A DNA stretch of 64,000 nucleotides from Pegea sp. RAD2-039 (lineage: Eukaryota > Chordata > Thaliacea > Salpida > Salpidae). Under the pieces are notes generated by a model that ran no database searches, was not told the origin of the DNA, and worked only from the letters and a program-made list of their open reading frames with translations. Both the position numbers and the translations under genes were made by a program. The stretch covers positions 1,054,001-1,118,000 of the forward strand of contig JAQGEQ010000270.1 in the NCBI GenBank assembly GCA_034620365.1, written 5' to 3'. Position 1 is the stretch's first letter. Each line of letters begins with the position of its first letter. Positions 1-13,293 of this stretch are shown here, piece after piece.

Positions 1-763
1 ATACCTTGACGACTGTTCAAGTAAAAACATTGATTGTTTTTAATTTAAAAGATAAAACTGCTATTCTATACGCTTAGGAAGCACAAGATACCATCAGAGT
101 TGGTACTTTATTGCGTGTCTTAGGTTTTCAGACCATTAGAATCTTACAAAAATGAAAATAGTACAGATATTTAACAAAAAATACAATAAATGTATCACAG
201 ACCTAATAAATAGCAATAGTTAAAAGCTAAGTAAGTTAATAACATACTGAAAGAAGTTTGCATAAGCACATGAATAACCATGTAGATCTTGAAAAGTCCA
301 TTTACGGTCTTCCTGTTGTAAAGCTATTTTATGCGGATTTAAATGTACTCTTTGATCAAATAATCTTGGAATTGTCAGGTTTTGTTTCAGATTGTTTTTT
401 TGAATATAATTGAACTTTTTTAAAATGTAAAATGCTCTAAAAACAAATTTGATATTTCGATAATTACTAAAACATATTGTAACAAGATTTGTCATAAAAG
501 ATGACTAACTATGCTAAATAATTCATTAGCTTATATCAAAACTTACAAATATAATATCCAAAATATTAGAGACAAAAGTCTTCAACTAAATATATTTACC
601 TTAAGTCTCTTGGTAACGTTGTAAAAAGGATTTTTAGTTCTTCTAAGCCATCAGTAAATAAAATAATCGCAAACAATAGTATTCCAGTATAAATGAGATT
701 TGTAGTGATAAAAATTTGCAAAATTAAAGACACAAATATATATAACGATATTTTTCCAATCAT
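1..763 (-). CDS. Long-chain fatty acid transport protein (SLC27/FATP family), 5' end only
   Basis: Exons read as 600-763, 248-466 and 1-12; the gene runs off the left edge. Exon 1 starts with ATG at 763 and encodes about 20 hydrophobic residues, then an acidic stretch and LPRDL. In family members a membrane segment followed by an LPRDL-type sequence opens the protein. Exon 2 gives TIPRLFDQR and then a WTFQDL segment, matching the start of the AMP-binding (acyl-CoA synthetase) domain. Exon 3 begins HRQG, the expected next residues. The phases agree (exon 1 ends AG, joined to T, giving Ser). Family members take up and activate long-chain fatty acids at the plasma membrane or ER. The ATP-binding motifs lie outside the window, so activity cannot be judged. 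A splice acceptor (TTTTGTAG) lies about 40 nt upstream of the ATG. Confidence 0.85.
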
Positions 764-2618
764 TTTCAAAAAATAACAATCAGTTACTTTTGAATAAAAT
801 TTTCTACAAAATAAAGTTTTTTTAATTATTTGGATTAATTCATTAATGCTAATATAGATTAATAAAAAAAAATAGAACTTATTTTATAATCAGTATTCTA
901 TAATAAATCATTAAAGTTTTTACTTAATTTTATTTTACAAAATATATTTAAGCAATCCATTATAAACAAATTATGAATATATGATAGATAATAAAGAGAT
1001 TTGGAAGTGTTTCTTAACAATAATAAATACAAGAAATAAAAATAAATAATAAAAATTGATATTCATGTTGAATAACATGATACTTATCATTAAATTAAAA
1101 CCATAAAATAATTTCAGTAACTAAAAAATATAAATTTACAAGGTGACAAGCAAAAAAATAAAAACGATTTAAAATCAAAACTTAAATAAATTAAAAACTT
1201 ACTAAGTACTTAATTACAACAGTATTTAATAGAAAAAGAAGATTTTAAAGTTTTCTGAAAATAACATCAATTGATGCAACTTTATTAAAAATTAATAATT
1301 TGTTTATCATGATTATAAGCATCTTGCTGAAAGTATTGTCTGAACTTTGTCTGAAGGAATGTAATAAAAAAAACGTCAAACTCATTCAGGAACTAAAATG
1401 AAAGAAATCAATAAAACGAAAACACAAAATAGTGCTAATTATCTGCTTTTCTCACCGTAACAACTGATTTGCTTTACGGAGCCCCATGCAGTAAAATGGG
1501 GAAAATATTGACGATTAGTGATATAAAAATACTTCAAACAAGGATTAAGTTCAAAAGTCCAAACTATAACTGAAAATGTAAACCTAAAGAATGACATTTC
1601 GCCCAAATAAAAAGTAAACATTCAAAACAAAATCATTTTGTAATAAATAGGTAATCGAAAAAGTTAACTTTCAATTTTATTTACTCTTTTATCAAAAACT
1701 AGAAATACAGAAAATGTTCTAGAATATGCAAAATTTCGTCTTAATTTTTTTTGCATAAATTTATCTTCATGAAATTTGCAATTTCTTAAACTTTTGTAGT
1801 CGGTGAAGTAACCCAACAAGAACTTTAAATTGAACTCACTTTAAATGAAATCGAATAATATTAAAAACGTGGTTTCTTATGACTAATTTGTTAAAATCGT
1901 CAATAAATTAACAGATCCCAGCAATCATATTATATGTATTCTAAAGTAGCTTTGAGGACAGAGTAAAAGCTTAGTCTAAATGCTAAATATAGTTGTTGGT
2001 AAGTTTTCAGATCATTTACTATCAGGTTACAAGCTGTATTTATAAACTAACTCAGTGAGACCTTATCTCTTCACATTAACTCTTTTAAATCACCAATCAA
2101 ATTGTTTATCTCAATTTGGAAATGTCTAAATATTACAAACTTCAAAAACCACAACTCCTTAATCGAGGTATGAAGAGCAAAAAGATTAAATGAATGTTTT
2201 AACAATTCCAGAATACTTTTGAACTCAGTAAATCTAATCAAACTCTAGAAGCATTGAGATGTTGATATAAAATCTCAAGCTTTTTGAAGCTATTTTTTAT
2301 CACCGAAATGAATCTAATCGCATGAAATTGCCGGGTTATAATATAAATGTATAAAAGGATAAGTGCAATTAACCTTCAACACCTTTTTATTCACTGTTAA
2401 GATTAAATCAGATCATCTATTTCATAATTTAAAATAAGTTTTTATAATAATCAGCAACCTTCTTTTATTAACAAATGATTTAGTCAGGAATTGAATAATT
2501 CCATAGAAATCAAAAAATATTTACCAGACTGTAAATAAAGATGAGTTATTCAGAAACTTATCTGCAAAAAATAAAAAAGAACAACGTTTTGAAAAGAAAT
2601 ATAAAGTTCACAATTTAG
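764..2618. other. Intergenic, AT-rich, no gene seen
   Basis: Short open frames occur on both strands but none shows splice-linked continuation or resemblance to a known family. A TTTATT at 2464-2469 could be the minus-strand poly(A) signal (AATAAA) of the neighbouring GID8 gene. The rest is probably the shared upstream/downstream spacer of the two minus-strand genes. Confidence 0.6.
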
Positions 2619-5173
2619 TCACAAAAATTCCGGCTTTGAAATATCTTTTAACTTTGAAAAGTTAATTTTCTTCTTTTCGAGTTGTTCTTGAGACCAGTGT
2701 AATATACTGACAATATTTGCTAGCTTAGATGATTCTGTCTCATTTTGTAATTCCATAAAAGCCCCATTCACTGCGCTCCAAATCTAAAAAAATAGAAATA
2801 AATTCAGAAAGAAGTTTTTTTACTGGAAGCAGGTGAAGCACCAAGCACATGATTTTCACATAAGTGCAAAAGAAGATTTTTTACCAACGAGTTTTTACAA
2901 GCCAAGATACTAAATTAAATCTAATGATTTCATTTTCTAGCATCACTGATCTATAAATCGAAATTTCCGTCGCACTTTTATAAAAATATAAAAAAATATT
3001 TATATACTTTTAAAACTATATACATTTTTCAAATTAACTTTCATCAGCAAACCTTGCGTCTTTGAGGGGTTTTAAGAAGATCACTGAAGGGAGAGTCTTC
3101 AGGTGACTCAAAAACTAAAAGAGATAAAACTTTTTCAAGGTTTGGTAGGCATTCAGGAATTTCTTCACCAATTTCAGATAGGTTCATTTGAGCAAAGGTT
3201 AGTGCTTTCTGAACTTCTCGTTCACGAATCAACTCAATTAATTGCTGTAACTAAAAACTTGAATGTTAAAACTGTGAAATAAACAATCATCATAAGAATG
3301 TTCCTTTTAAAATGTTTAAAATCAATAAAATTTTAAAATTATTGAAATTAGTTTAGATTTATAGAGTAGTTTTTGCTTACAACCTTGAAATTTTATTCAA
3401 AAATAATTTCAAAAACAAAAACCTGTAAGTTGAACAACAACAGTCTATTATCATCTAACATTTCAGGATATAATTCATTGATTAATGAAATAGCACTGAT
3501 AATTTTGCCTTGTAGAATAGCATCTCTAATTTTTGTTTTTTCTTCCAATTTCTCTATTACTGGTGTAAACTTTACGCCACTCTCCTCTTCGAACTTTTCA
3601 GCTGCCTAAAAACAAAACAAAAATGAATCTATTTTATAATAGATGTATTGAAAGTTCTTATAAAAATTGCAATCTTGAAAGTACTCTTGAAACTTCTCAA
3701 TTATTATCTTTAAATTAAATATATTACTGTATTAAAAAACATTTTACAGGTAATTATACAAAAGATTCATTTAATCAAAACCTGTTTATCTAATGCATGG
3801 TTGAAGAAACAAATTATATATGCTCTTAAAGTAAACACAAAACAGTATGACTGCAGAGAATTAGAAAATTACTCCAAGTACCACAACTCAACATAAGTTG
3901 TAAAGAAAAGAAAAAACATTTCAAAATCATAATAACATAAAAAAAGTTAAAAAAGAATTAAAAAGATACAAAACAAGTTGAGTAAATGAAGAAAGGACAA
4001 GCATTATGTATCATTTGATAAAAAAATCACTTGAATCATATTTTTCAACACAATTTTGAATAAGGTGATAAATTTTGATGGAGTTGAGAAGATATATCAT
4101 CCTATGAATACCTTACTAAAGAGCAGTTGATTTTCAAAGTGTTATTAAAGTTAGTGGGTTAATTGTAAACAACAAGCCTTTAAAAACATTAAAAATCTCT
4201 AAAGAAATAATTAAAGTAAAAAAACATTAATTTAAACAATACAAATTAAACTTAATTAAACTAAGTCAAAAAAAGGAGGTATTTCTGAAAGAGGTATTTC
4301 TGAAAGAGATATTTCTGGGATTATTATTTCTGGGAATATCAAAATTCAAAAAACATAAAAGATATTACATGCAGCAATAGAAAGGGCATATAATGGGACA
4401 TATCCAGTAAGTGTAAGTTTTATGAAAATTGTTTATAAATTTTTGTTTGACTTGTAGTTAAACAGATTAAGGTGCTCAATTGGCTTTTATTGAATTTTTA
4501 ATGTTTAATAATGAATCTTGACTTCAAGTGATTGATAATTGCTAATAAATATATTAGCATTAATAATTTAAATCAAACTATTATTTGAATTCTACAAACT
4601 CATAGTTCCAAAATTTAGTAAAATAAAAAGCAAGTACTTATAAATAAATAGAAAAAATATTTTTTAAACTATGGACATAACAAAAAAATTCATTATTCAA
4701 AAGTAATATATAAAAAAAGAAGTTTGCTACAAAAAATATCAATTTTCATAGATAACACTTTTATTAAACTTTCAATAAACTATAAAACAACTATAGAACT
4801 TAAAAAGAACTTTTAAATAGTAATAATAATAACATCAAAAGAAAAACAATAATCTAATTTCGAAAAAATAAATTTAAAAAAGTAGTTTAAACCATAAAAT
4901 ATTATAAAAAATCATCAAACTAAAAAATATTTTGCTTAGCAATTGTATGGTAAAAACCTTACCTTAAATTGAAAGAAAAAAAAAACAACTTAAAAAGGTT
5001 CTCTCATAAAAAAAAACTAAATTTACCTCCTTATAGCCCTCTTTAACAAGATAGTCCATAATTAACCTGTTCATAGTGAATGAATCGATATGCATATTGT
5101 TCAATTTTTCAACCCAATTATCAGCTGGACAAGAAGATTGAGGTTGTTCATCATCTTCAATTTCAGCATCCAT
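2619..5173 (-). CDS. GID8: GID8 homolog, scaffold subunit of the CTLH/GID E3 ubiquitin ligase
   Basis: Four exons: 5027-5173, 3423-3605, 3053-3244, 2619-2783. They join in phase to 228 residues, the same length I recall for the human protein. After an acidic start come WVEKLNNMH and the LisH helix pair ([16 protein letters not shown]). CTLH follows with IRDAILQGK and LINELYP. CRA comes last, with [11 protein letters not shown] and [13 protein letters not shown] and a final IW-SAVN segment. In the family this subunit bridges the catalytic RMND5/MAEA pair to the substrate receptor side in nucleus and cytoplasm. The start at 5173 is the only in-frame ATG after an upstream TAA. An acceptor-like TTTTTAG lies about 70 nt upstream. 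Intron 1 (about 1.4 kb) is far longer than the others and holds a small tandem repeat. Confidence 0.95.
4276..4330. repeat. Short 15-bp tandem repeat in GID8 intron 1
   Basis: The unit GAGGTATTTCTGAAA occurs twice exactly (4276-4305), followed by one changed copy and a partial ATTTCTGGGA echo. It lies in non-coding intron sequence; no function is suggested. Confidence 0.8.
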
Positions 5174-5461
5174 ATCATTAAAAGTGAAAATGTCAGCTTT
5201 TTAAAATTGTTGCAAAATACTTAACTGAGTAATGTACTACTAAAAACAAAAAGAATGTGTTAGATAAAATGGTCATTTTGTATCTTTCCACTTGCAGAGT
5301 TTTAAACTATTTATTTATTTTGTTGAAAACTTCTTTTGATATAATCTTAAACTTAAACATCTCTAAAATGATCTAAACTAATTTAACTGTACTATTTAAG
5401 CCAACATAAACTTTTAACAGTCCCATTTATTCGATTTATAGAAATAAAGCAAATTTAAGAG

Positions 5462-5870
5462 GACGAGACGGACTAGCGGTTAGGTCGATAGGCTGCTAAT
5501 TTACTGTACTTTGTAAGCCTAAGTTCAAATTCCATTTTTGTTATATATACAATTCATCGTGCTTTATCACGTCACTATTCAAGCACGGAAAATATTTTTG
5601 ACCTATACTTAAATACTTTAAAATGATAATGATTATTTAAGCAAACATGAATTTCAAAATGGTGATAGAAGATGATATCTGGAAGCTATAGTGACAGCTT
5701 TGCTAATAGTGGTACATGGATGGGCCTTGACGTGGAGCTGGTCGTTGAATCAGACGGCAGCTAGATATTCTGCATCAGTCATCTTTGCAATTGACACCGA
5801 AAGAGATGTGACTCCCATAGAAATTAAGTTGACGACTTGTTACAACTTAGATTGAAGAAAATAAAATGTA
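5462..5870 (+). mobile_element. tRNA-Ser(GCT)-derived SINE-like element
   Basis: The head (5462-5542) reads like a degraded tRNA-Ser(GCT). It begins GACGAGACGGACTAGCGG and keeps an A-box-like TAGCGGTTAGGTCG, an anticodon loop CTGCTAA with GCT, and a B-box-like GTTCAAATTCC. The acceptor stem can still pair over seven positions if G-U pairs are allowed, but the T-stem no longer pairs, so this is not a working tRNA. A more GC-rich unrelated body follows (about 5640-5840), ending near AAGAAAATAAAATG. A tRNA head plus unrelated body is the usual SINE plan. The 3' boundary is uncertain, and I found no second full copy in the window. Confidence 0.6.
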
Positions 5871-6839
5871 TGTATAGTTAAAAGATAAAAAACTTGACTA
5901 CTGCAAATATCAATAACTAAATATTCTTTTGTACTATGATTTTACCGAAGCTTTAAGTTTTGATGTTTAATTTATGAATGGTTAACTTTAAATTGAGAAA
6001 GATAAACACAAGCATTAAACATAGTTTTAAACAACTTTTTAATATTTTATGCTCATGATCCGTATATATATATACCGTATCACTTTGGCCTTCATTACTT
6101 TTATCAAGTGTGATACAGATAAAGCTAAAATTGTTTGTGTTAATCAGTACATTTTCACCAAGTTTTATTGTTTTGTCTTCTTTACTATTAAAACAATATT
6201 TTATCAAAGTCTCTAAACTAGTTTTCGTAAGCTGATAACCTGACTTTAAAGTTCATAGCTGTAAATAAAGTTAGGCAGTCGGTTACCGAATATATCGTCT
6301 CAAAAAGTAGATTCTGTTTATCTAAAAGTCAACGTCCAAGCTTCACTTTTACGAAAGAATATTTCAATTTTATCCTTATGATTAAGAATTGAGCAAAACT
6401 CTGATTTAGTGTTGAAAACTAAAGAAAATAAAATTTAATTATAAAAGCTCATTTTTAGGATATTTGTAAAAGCTAAATTTATTTAAAATCCTAAATCTAT
6501 AATAATAACTAAAGCTTCAATAAGGCATAAAAATCAATTAAAAAGAATTTTTTGATTTTATTTTAGATGAATATATAGTTATCAAGTAATCATTCAATAT
6601 ATATTCAACTTTATGACCGAAAATAGTGAGCTCATATGATAGATAATATCTTAACTCAGCTGCAATATGATCGGTAAAATATATTCTTAAATATATCATT
6701 TCGTAAAATTAAACAATTAAAAACTAAACTGCATGAAAAGAGTTTAAAACTTCACAATCGATTTTTTGTTTTAAAAAATTAAAGAAGTTGTGCCTGGTGA
6801 AAAATCTTCTTATTAATTAAGCAAAAGATGTTCATCTGT
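5871..6839. other. Intergenic, no gene seen
   Basis: AT-rich spacer between two SINE-like elements. It includes a short TA run near 6064-6074. No open frame here shows family resemblance. Confidence 0.5.
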
Positions 6840-7200
6840 GAAGTGTAGCAGTAACCACAGCCGCTTAACATAAGATTGGTTTCGGGTTCGAAACCAGGTA
6901 GAAATACATTGACTACAAGGGAAATTCCATATAAAACCTGGCTAGAAGGGCACTTTAAGTGTGGTTTATGACAACACGTCTAGGTTACAACTCTGTTATT
7001 AAAGCCAGAGTTGAAACCTCGTAGGCGATTCGTCACTGTACCCAGTCGTCTGTTGCGCTGAATATTTTGGCTGGCGTGGAGAGTGAAATCTTGCTGTATG
7101 AGCAACAACTGAACCTTCATAGTTTTTGCCCTGGATATATACACATGGCCGTTTTTGGCCGAAGCAGGCCAAAAAAGAAAAAACAAAAGAAATTATATAA
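6840..7200 (+). mobile_element. Second tRNA-derived SINE-like element with A-rich 3' end
   Basis: A B-box GGTTCGAAACC at 6885-6895 matches the Pol III consensus, and TAGCAGTAACC at 6846-6856 is an A-box candidate at the right distance. The body (6900-7165) is less AT-rich than its surroundings. It contains GGCC palindromes (GGCCG, GGCCGAAGCAGGCC) and ends in an A-rich tail at 7169-7200. It differs from the element at 5462 in head and body, so it is a separate family. Short opposing open frames inside it look accidental. Confidence 0.5.
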
Positions 7201-8011
7201 GATTACTAAATCCATGACAGTAAGCGGTTATTCGGATAAGCAAAATTCTCAAGACCATTACACTTAAAAACAATTCTTTCTTATGTTTTGTTGTAATCTA
7301 ATTTAAATCAAAAAAATCTAATTAAGAGTCAGTAGAAGCTTATTCAGTTCAATCTAAGCATATACAGGATAATTTGAAGCTATCGAATTTAAATGTAGAT
7401 ATGTAAAATTAATAAATTTATGAAGTACTATCTAAAAAAAAAGCTGTAAACGTTTAATCTTTGAGGTTTGTTGAACTTCAAACTATCTTTTAATTCAATC
7501 ACTAAAAGTTTCACCCAAATTTGAGTTTAAAATTTACTTTACTTCATATCTTTTACCTTCAAGTATTTTGCTTATTGTTTTTTGACATCCTTCATAAAAT
7601 TTATGAGATTTAATAGTTCAAAAACTTCTCAGCAATTCGCAATGCACAACAACGAGCTAATATTTTGCAAATTCCTTTTAGTTTAGCCCTCCTGGTACCA
7701 TTAGTCTCTACCTATTTTTACATTTCATTAAATATTTGATTGGTTTTTATGATTTTCTCATTCTAGAATAATTTTCCTTTTTCTAGACAATAGTAATTTG
7801 TCGTTGTCACTGTGATCAAATTGTCAATTATATTCATGGGCTCAGCTCTTAAGACCTATTTTATTCAAAAGGCTAAAATTGAAAAAAAGTCAATTTAAAC
7901 AGTTATTTATTATTAAAAATAATATATAATTTTACTTGATAAAAACAAGGTTTGTCCTAATGAAAATTTATTTTGTTTAGTAAAATCTTTTAATTTTGTT
8001 TAACTTAAAGT
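7201..8011. other. Intergenic upstream of EF-1alpha, no gene seen
   Basis: AT-rich spacer without recognisable exons. It leads into the EF-1alpha promoter region. Confidence 0.5.
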
Positions 8012-8043
8012 AAAAACACTATAAACTTTTATATAGTGTTTTT
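8012..8043 (+). promoter_or_regulatory. Perfect 12-bp inverted repeat in the presumed EF-1alpha core promoter
   Basis: AAAAACACTATA (8012-8023) is followed after 8 nt by its exact reverse complement TATAGTGTTTTT (8032-8043), and the loop overlaps a TATA-like TTTTATATA. It sits about 50-80 bp before a pyrimidine-rich stretch that could hold the transcription start. Regulatory function is inferred from position only. Confidence 0.4.
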
Positions 8044-8090
8044 ATAGAACTTTTATCGTTCGTCAATAATTTTTTTTCTTGGTCCTTTTA

Positions 8091-8154
8091 GCTCTTAGTA
8101 GTTGTGGAGAGTGTTTACCGGTGGTTATCCTGCTATTTGCGTTTATTCAATTCG
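8091..8154 (+). other. EEF1A: Probable non-coding first exon (5' UTR) of EF-1alpha
   Basis: A T/C-rich tract (TTGGTCCTTTTAGCTCTTAG) resembles the pyrimidine start of translation-factor mRNAs. The segment ends in TTCG followed by a strong donor GTAGGT at 8155. The matching acceptor ATATTTCAG lies at about 8971-8979, fifteen bases before the start codon. A 5' UTR intron is common in animal EF-1alpha genes. The transcription start itself cannot be fixed from sequence. Confidence 0.45.
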
Positions 8155-8985
8155 GTAGGTCTAATATTGATTCTTATTTATTATTAGGCTTAATTTTTAT
8201 TAATCTTGCATGTATTTCATGTGTAAATTATTTTTTTTTATTTTGTTACGTTCTATAATTCTTTTTTAACCGGTTTTTAATTATTGTTAAAAAAGCTTCT
8301 CATTGTAGGAGTTCAGAGTAATAATAGTATTTTTTTCACTTTTTGTATAAAAAAAATTTCTTAGTTAATTTTTAATGCCGAAAATTGAGTTTTACCTCCT
8401 TAAATATTATTTAATTATATGCATATTATCTTCTGCTTGTATTTTAAGTTGCTTGCTTTAAAGTTGACTGTTGAACTATTTAAATTTTTTGTTCAGTTCA
8501 TGAAATTTCAACTACTATAATATTTAATATATATTTCATACATTTATTGTTCTGTTTGTTTTTATTTTGTCCGACAAAGTTAAATATGTTTAAAAAAAGT
8601 TGAATATTAATATGTTTCTTATGTCAAATAACAAGATGATCAGTTCTTCTTAATCTTTTTTATCTGTTAATTTTGATCATGTTGTAGACATACAATCTTA
8701 ATTGTTGTATGAATTATTCATAAAAAATCCTATTGTATACAATTAGATAATCTTTATCTTAATTAATAAAAAATATTATAAATTATCAAATTTATGTTCT
8801 AATGTATATTTATAATTTGCTGGTTGCTGCTTGAAATCCTCCCTGTAACCTTGTTTTTAAGTAAATATAAATTTGTCATTATTTTAATGGTTTGTAACTA
8901 CAAGTTTGCAATTAAAAAAAATAGATTTTATATAAATTATTTTTCTGATTAAGTATTTATAAAACTTTCAATATTTCAGAATTAG

Positions 8986-10716
<1,731 letters not shown>

Positions 10717-10787
10717 ATGAAAACAACTACTTGCTAGTGTTGTGTGCGAACATATTTCGTATTCACTTTTGAAATCGAGTGTATTTC

Positions 10788-10793
10788 AATAAA
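10788..10793 (+). terminator. Poly(A) signal of EF-1alpha
   Basis: AATAAA, 72 nt after the EF-1alpha stop codon. Confidence 0.8.
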
Positions 10794-10979
10794 CTTTATC
10801 TGATCTATTAAATATACTTGTCATATATTCAGCTGATTAAAAGCCGTGATAGTATTCTGGGGACTAAACATTAGGTCATGCTTTTTCGGTGTTAGTCTTG
10901 ACTGGTGGTTTACTCGCATTAATCTGAGCTTTCATTTTTTAGCTTAATCCTTTTAAAATACCGAGTTATTATGTGACAC

Positions 10980-12150
10980 GGGTCAGGCAGAAGTGCTATA
11001 AGATTTTTCAAGGTTCATTCACATCAAAGCTATGACAGAGTTGTTAATACACCCGTCTTATTTTTGTTTGTAGTCACACTTACATTTTTGAATACTTTAT
11101 TTAACGTGTGGCTACGATTTAGAAATTCAACAGCTCTTATAGCAATTAAGAACCCAATAGTATGAGCGAAGAGGTAACTGGAAAGTCTTAGGCATCACGA
11201 TTTGAGGACATAACAGGAAAAATAGAAAAACTGTAGAGGTATAAGTAAACCGCAAATTATGAATAAATAGAAGAAGACGAGAAAACCGGCATTGTTATAT
11301 ATCACTTGTTAACGAAACAGCTTAAATCTTATACGATAGGTTTTGATATAAAGATGGGATCGGGAAGGAATTCTAACCCTTGGTTATCGCATTAAAGAAT
11401 GTTTTACTCCACTGGAGACTATTAGAGTTGTTGAGCAGTTTAATTTTGAATGAAGAGCCTGAAGACGCATGGAAGGTTGCGATCTTTTAAGTGTTTTATG
11501 AAGTTAAGATGGCAAAATTTATCAATATTCTTAAATAGTAGTACATGGTCAGCAAATAGGCGTCAATATTACAGCGATTTTATGTTTGGCTCATAGAGAC
11601 GGTCTTCGTATGAAGAAAAGAGTAGGCCACATCTAAGGAATGATCTTTGGACGGATTCGAACTTTTTAAAATTTTAAAAAATAAGGACTCCATACGGAAG
11701 AACTACATTATAATTTGGGATGGATGTAATGGGTAAAAAGCTTCAATAATGTCACACATTTATGGTCTTAAAAGGTTTAAGAATTTGGTATGAAGTTTAT
11801 GAACCAATTCTGAACCAATAGTTTACATTTTAAGTAAATGAGTCCATTTTAAGTCTTGAGAGATGAAGATTCCCAGGTTTTTAATGACTTGACATTGAGA
11901 AATTTTATTGTTGTCAAAATAAAAGTCAAATGATGTTGAGTTAGAGCTTGAAGGTTTATTTACTGACGGATGTTGCTGGTGGCGAGCTTAAGCTGTCTTG
12001 ATTAAAAAGTAACTGATTTACTACTAAAATGTTCGACATCGTCGACAAAAAGCCATTAAATTTCTAGAACCATCTAGTGATGCAGAACTGTCTGTATTGT
12101 CATTGATATAAATATTGAAGAGCACCAATAATGCTGCCTTTGGTAATACA
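10980..12150 (-). mobile_element. Decayed non-LTR retrotransposon (jockey/CR1-like), reverse transcriptase part
   Basis: Read on the minus strand, 12150-12030 gives GSIIGAL, then after a frame break FNIYINDN, then FVDDVEHF. This is the RT order GS-LGPLLFNIYIND and the YADD-type box, here FVDD. At about 11930-11750 comes ISQCQVIKNLGIFISQDLKW, the conserved stretch after the RT palm in jockey/CR1-type elements. Further on are traces of the C-terminal part. Stops and frame breaks occur throughout, so the element is dead. Both ends are estimates, and no target-site duplication was identified. Confidence 0.75.
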
Positions 12151-13293
12151 AAAGATAAATATAAATTATATTTCAAAATATGTTTATATTTTTGATAATT
12201 TACATTTTAGACTTCATCTTAATTGAATAAATCGATAATATAAATTGATATCTTTAGTAGATAGTTAATATTCTTAATTTGGAACTTTAAACTTGACCAG
12301 GGACTTTCTTTGCAACTTAAATCTCATGTTACAACTGTCAATTTCAGAATTCCGATGATAAGATTTGATTTTCAAACAAAGCTTGCAATATTTTCTTGAT
12401 GCTGTTATGTGCTAATTTTTTTAAATTATGTATTTTTTCACTTGCCAGTTGCTGGTTTTTTATATTTCTCTTTCAGTTACCTTTGTAGATTGCAACTTTA
12501 TAAAAATTTTCAAATTAGTTTTCAAAAAGTTTAAATTACCAAATTTCAACAATTTTAAATATTTTCATAACTTAAGAGGTCTATAACTCTAAACATTTAC
12601 CAACAAACTTTTGTCATATTACTGCTGAGTTTGTCTTTAATAATATATTTTATTAAAATCTTTTATCTAAATCTTTATTATTTAGACATTTTTAGGTAAA
12701 ATTTTCACTATTAGATTATATCTTAAATTAGTCTTAAATTATTTAATGAAAAAAGAGTTTTATAGTTTCAGTTTAGTTAAACTTTTCTATTATTCACATA
12801 AACTAAAGCAATAATCTTGAATGTAATTAGATACTAAGTTTAAATGATGAAAGTCTGAAATAAAACCTGTAATCCATTGAACCGTAAATCATTGTATAAA
12901 CAAGGAAATGATATCTTAAAGTCACAGTATTGGTTTTGCACTTATGGACCATCTTTCGTTTAAGCAAAGAAGGCAGTAGCTTCGATGTAAAGAATATATT
13001 TAATCAAATTTGTGTTATTGTTTAAATATTTAAGCGTTGTGAGATTGTATAAATGTGTACTTTATAAGCGTTTACACAAACTTATATCAGTATAAATGTT
13101 TTTTCTTCATTTACTAAATACAACAAAACACAAACTCTTCCTAAAAGTTTTCATTTTATTTAACTAAAACTTCTACAGTTTTTATCTGCTGTTTAAGTTT
13201 AATATTGCAAATTTGCTGAATATTGAAGGCGAGTTTATACAGTCTCTTATTAACATCTTGTTAAATTATATATTTATTTTGTAAGTTTTTTAT
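12151..13293. other. Intergenic, no gene seen; poly(A) signal of the LACTB-like gene
   Basis: AT-rich spacer. TTTATT at 13273-13278 is a minus-strand AATAAA about 16 nt beyond the stop of the LACTB-like gene. Nothing else could be assigned. Confidence 0.5.

Noticed and set aside
3373..3609. 78-residue plus-strand open frame
   Set aside because: Antisense of GID8 exon 2; the minus strand encodes the CTLH segment.
5462..5542. A functional tRNA-Ser gene
   Set aside because: The T-stem does not pair and the anticodon stem is weak; the flanking body fits a tRNA-derived SINE instead.
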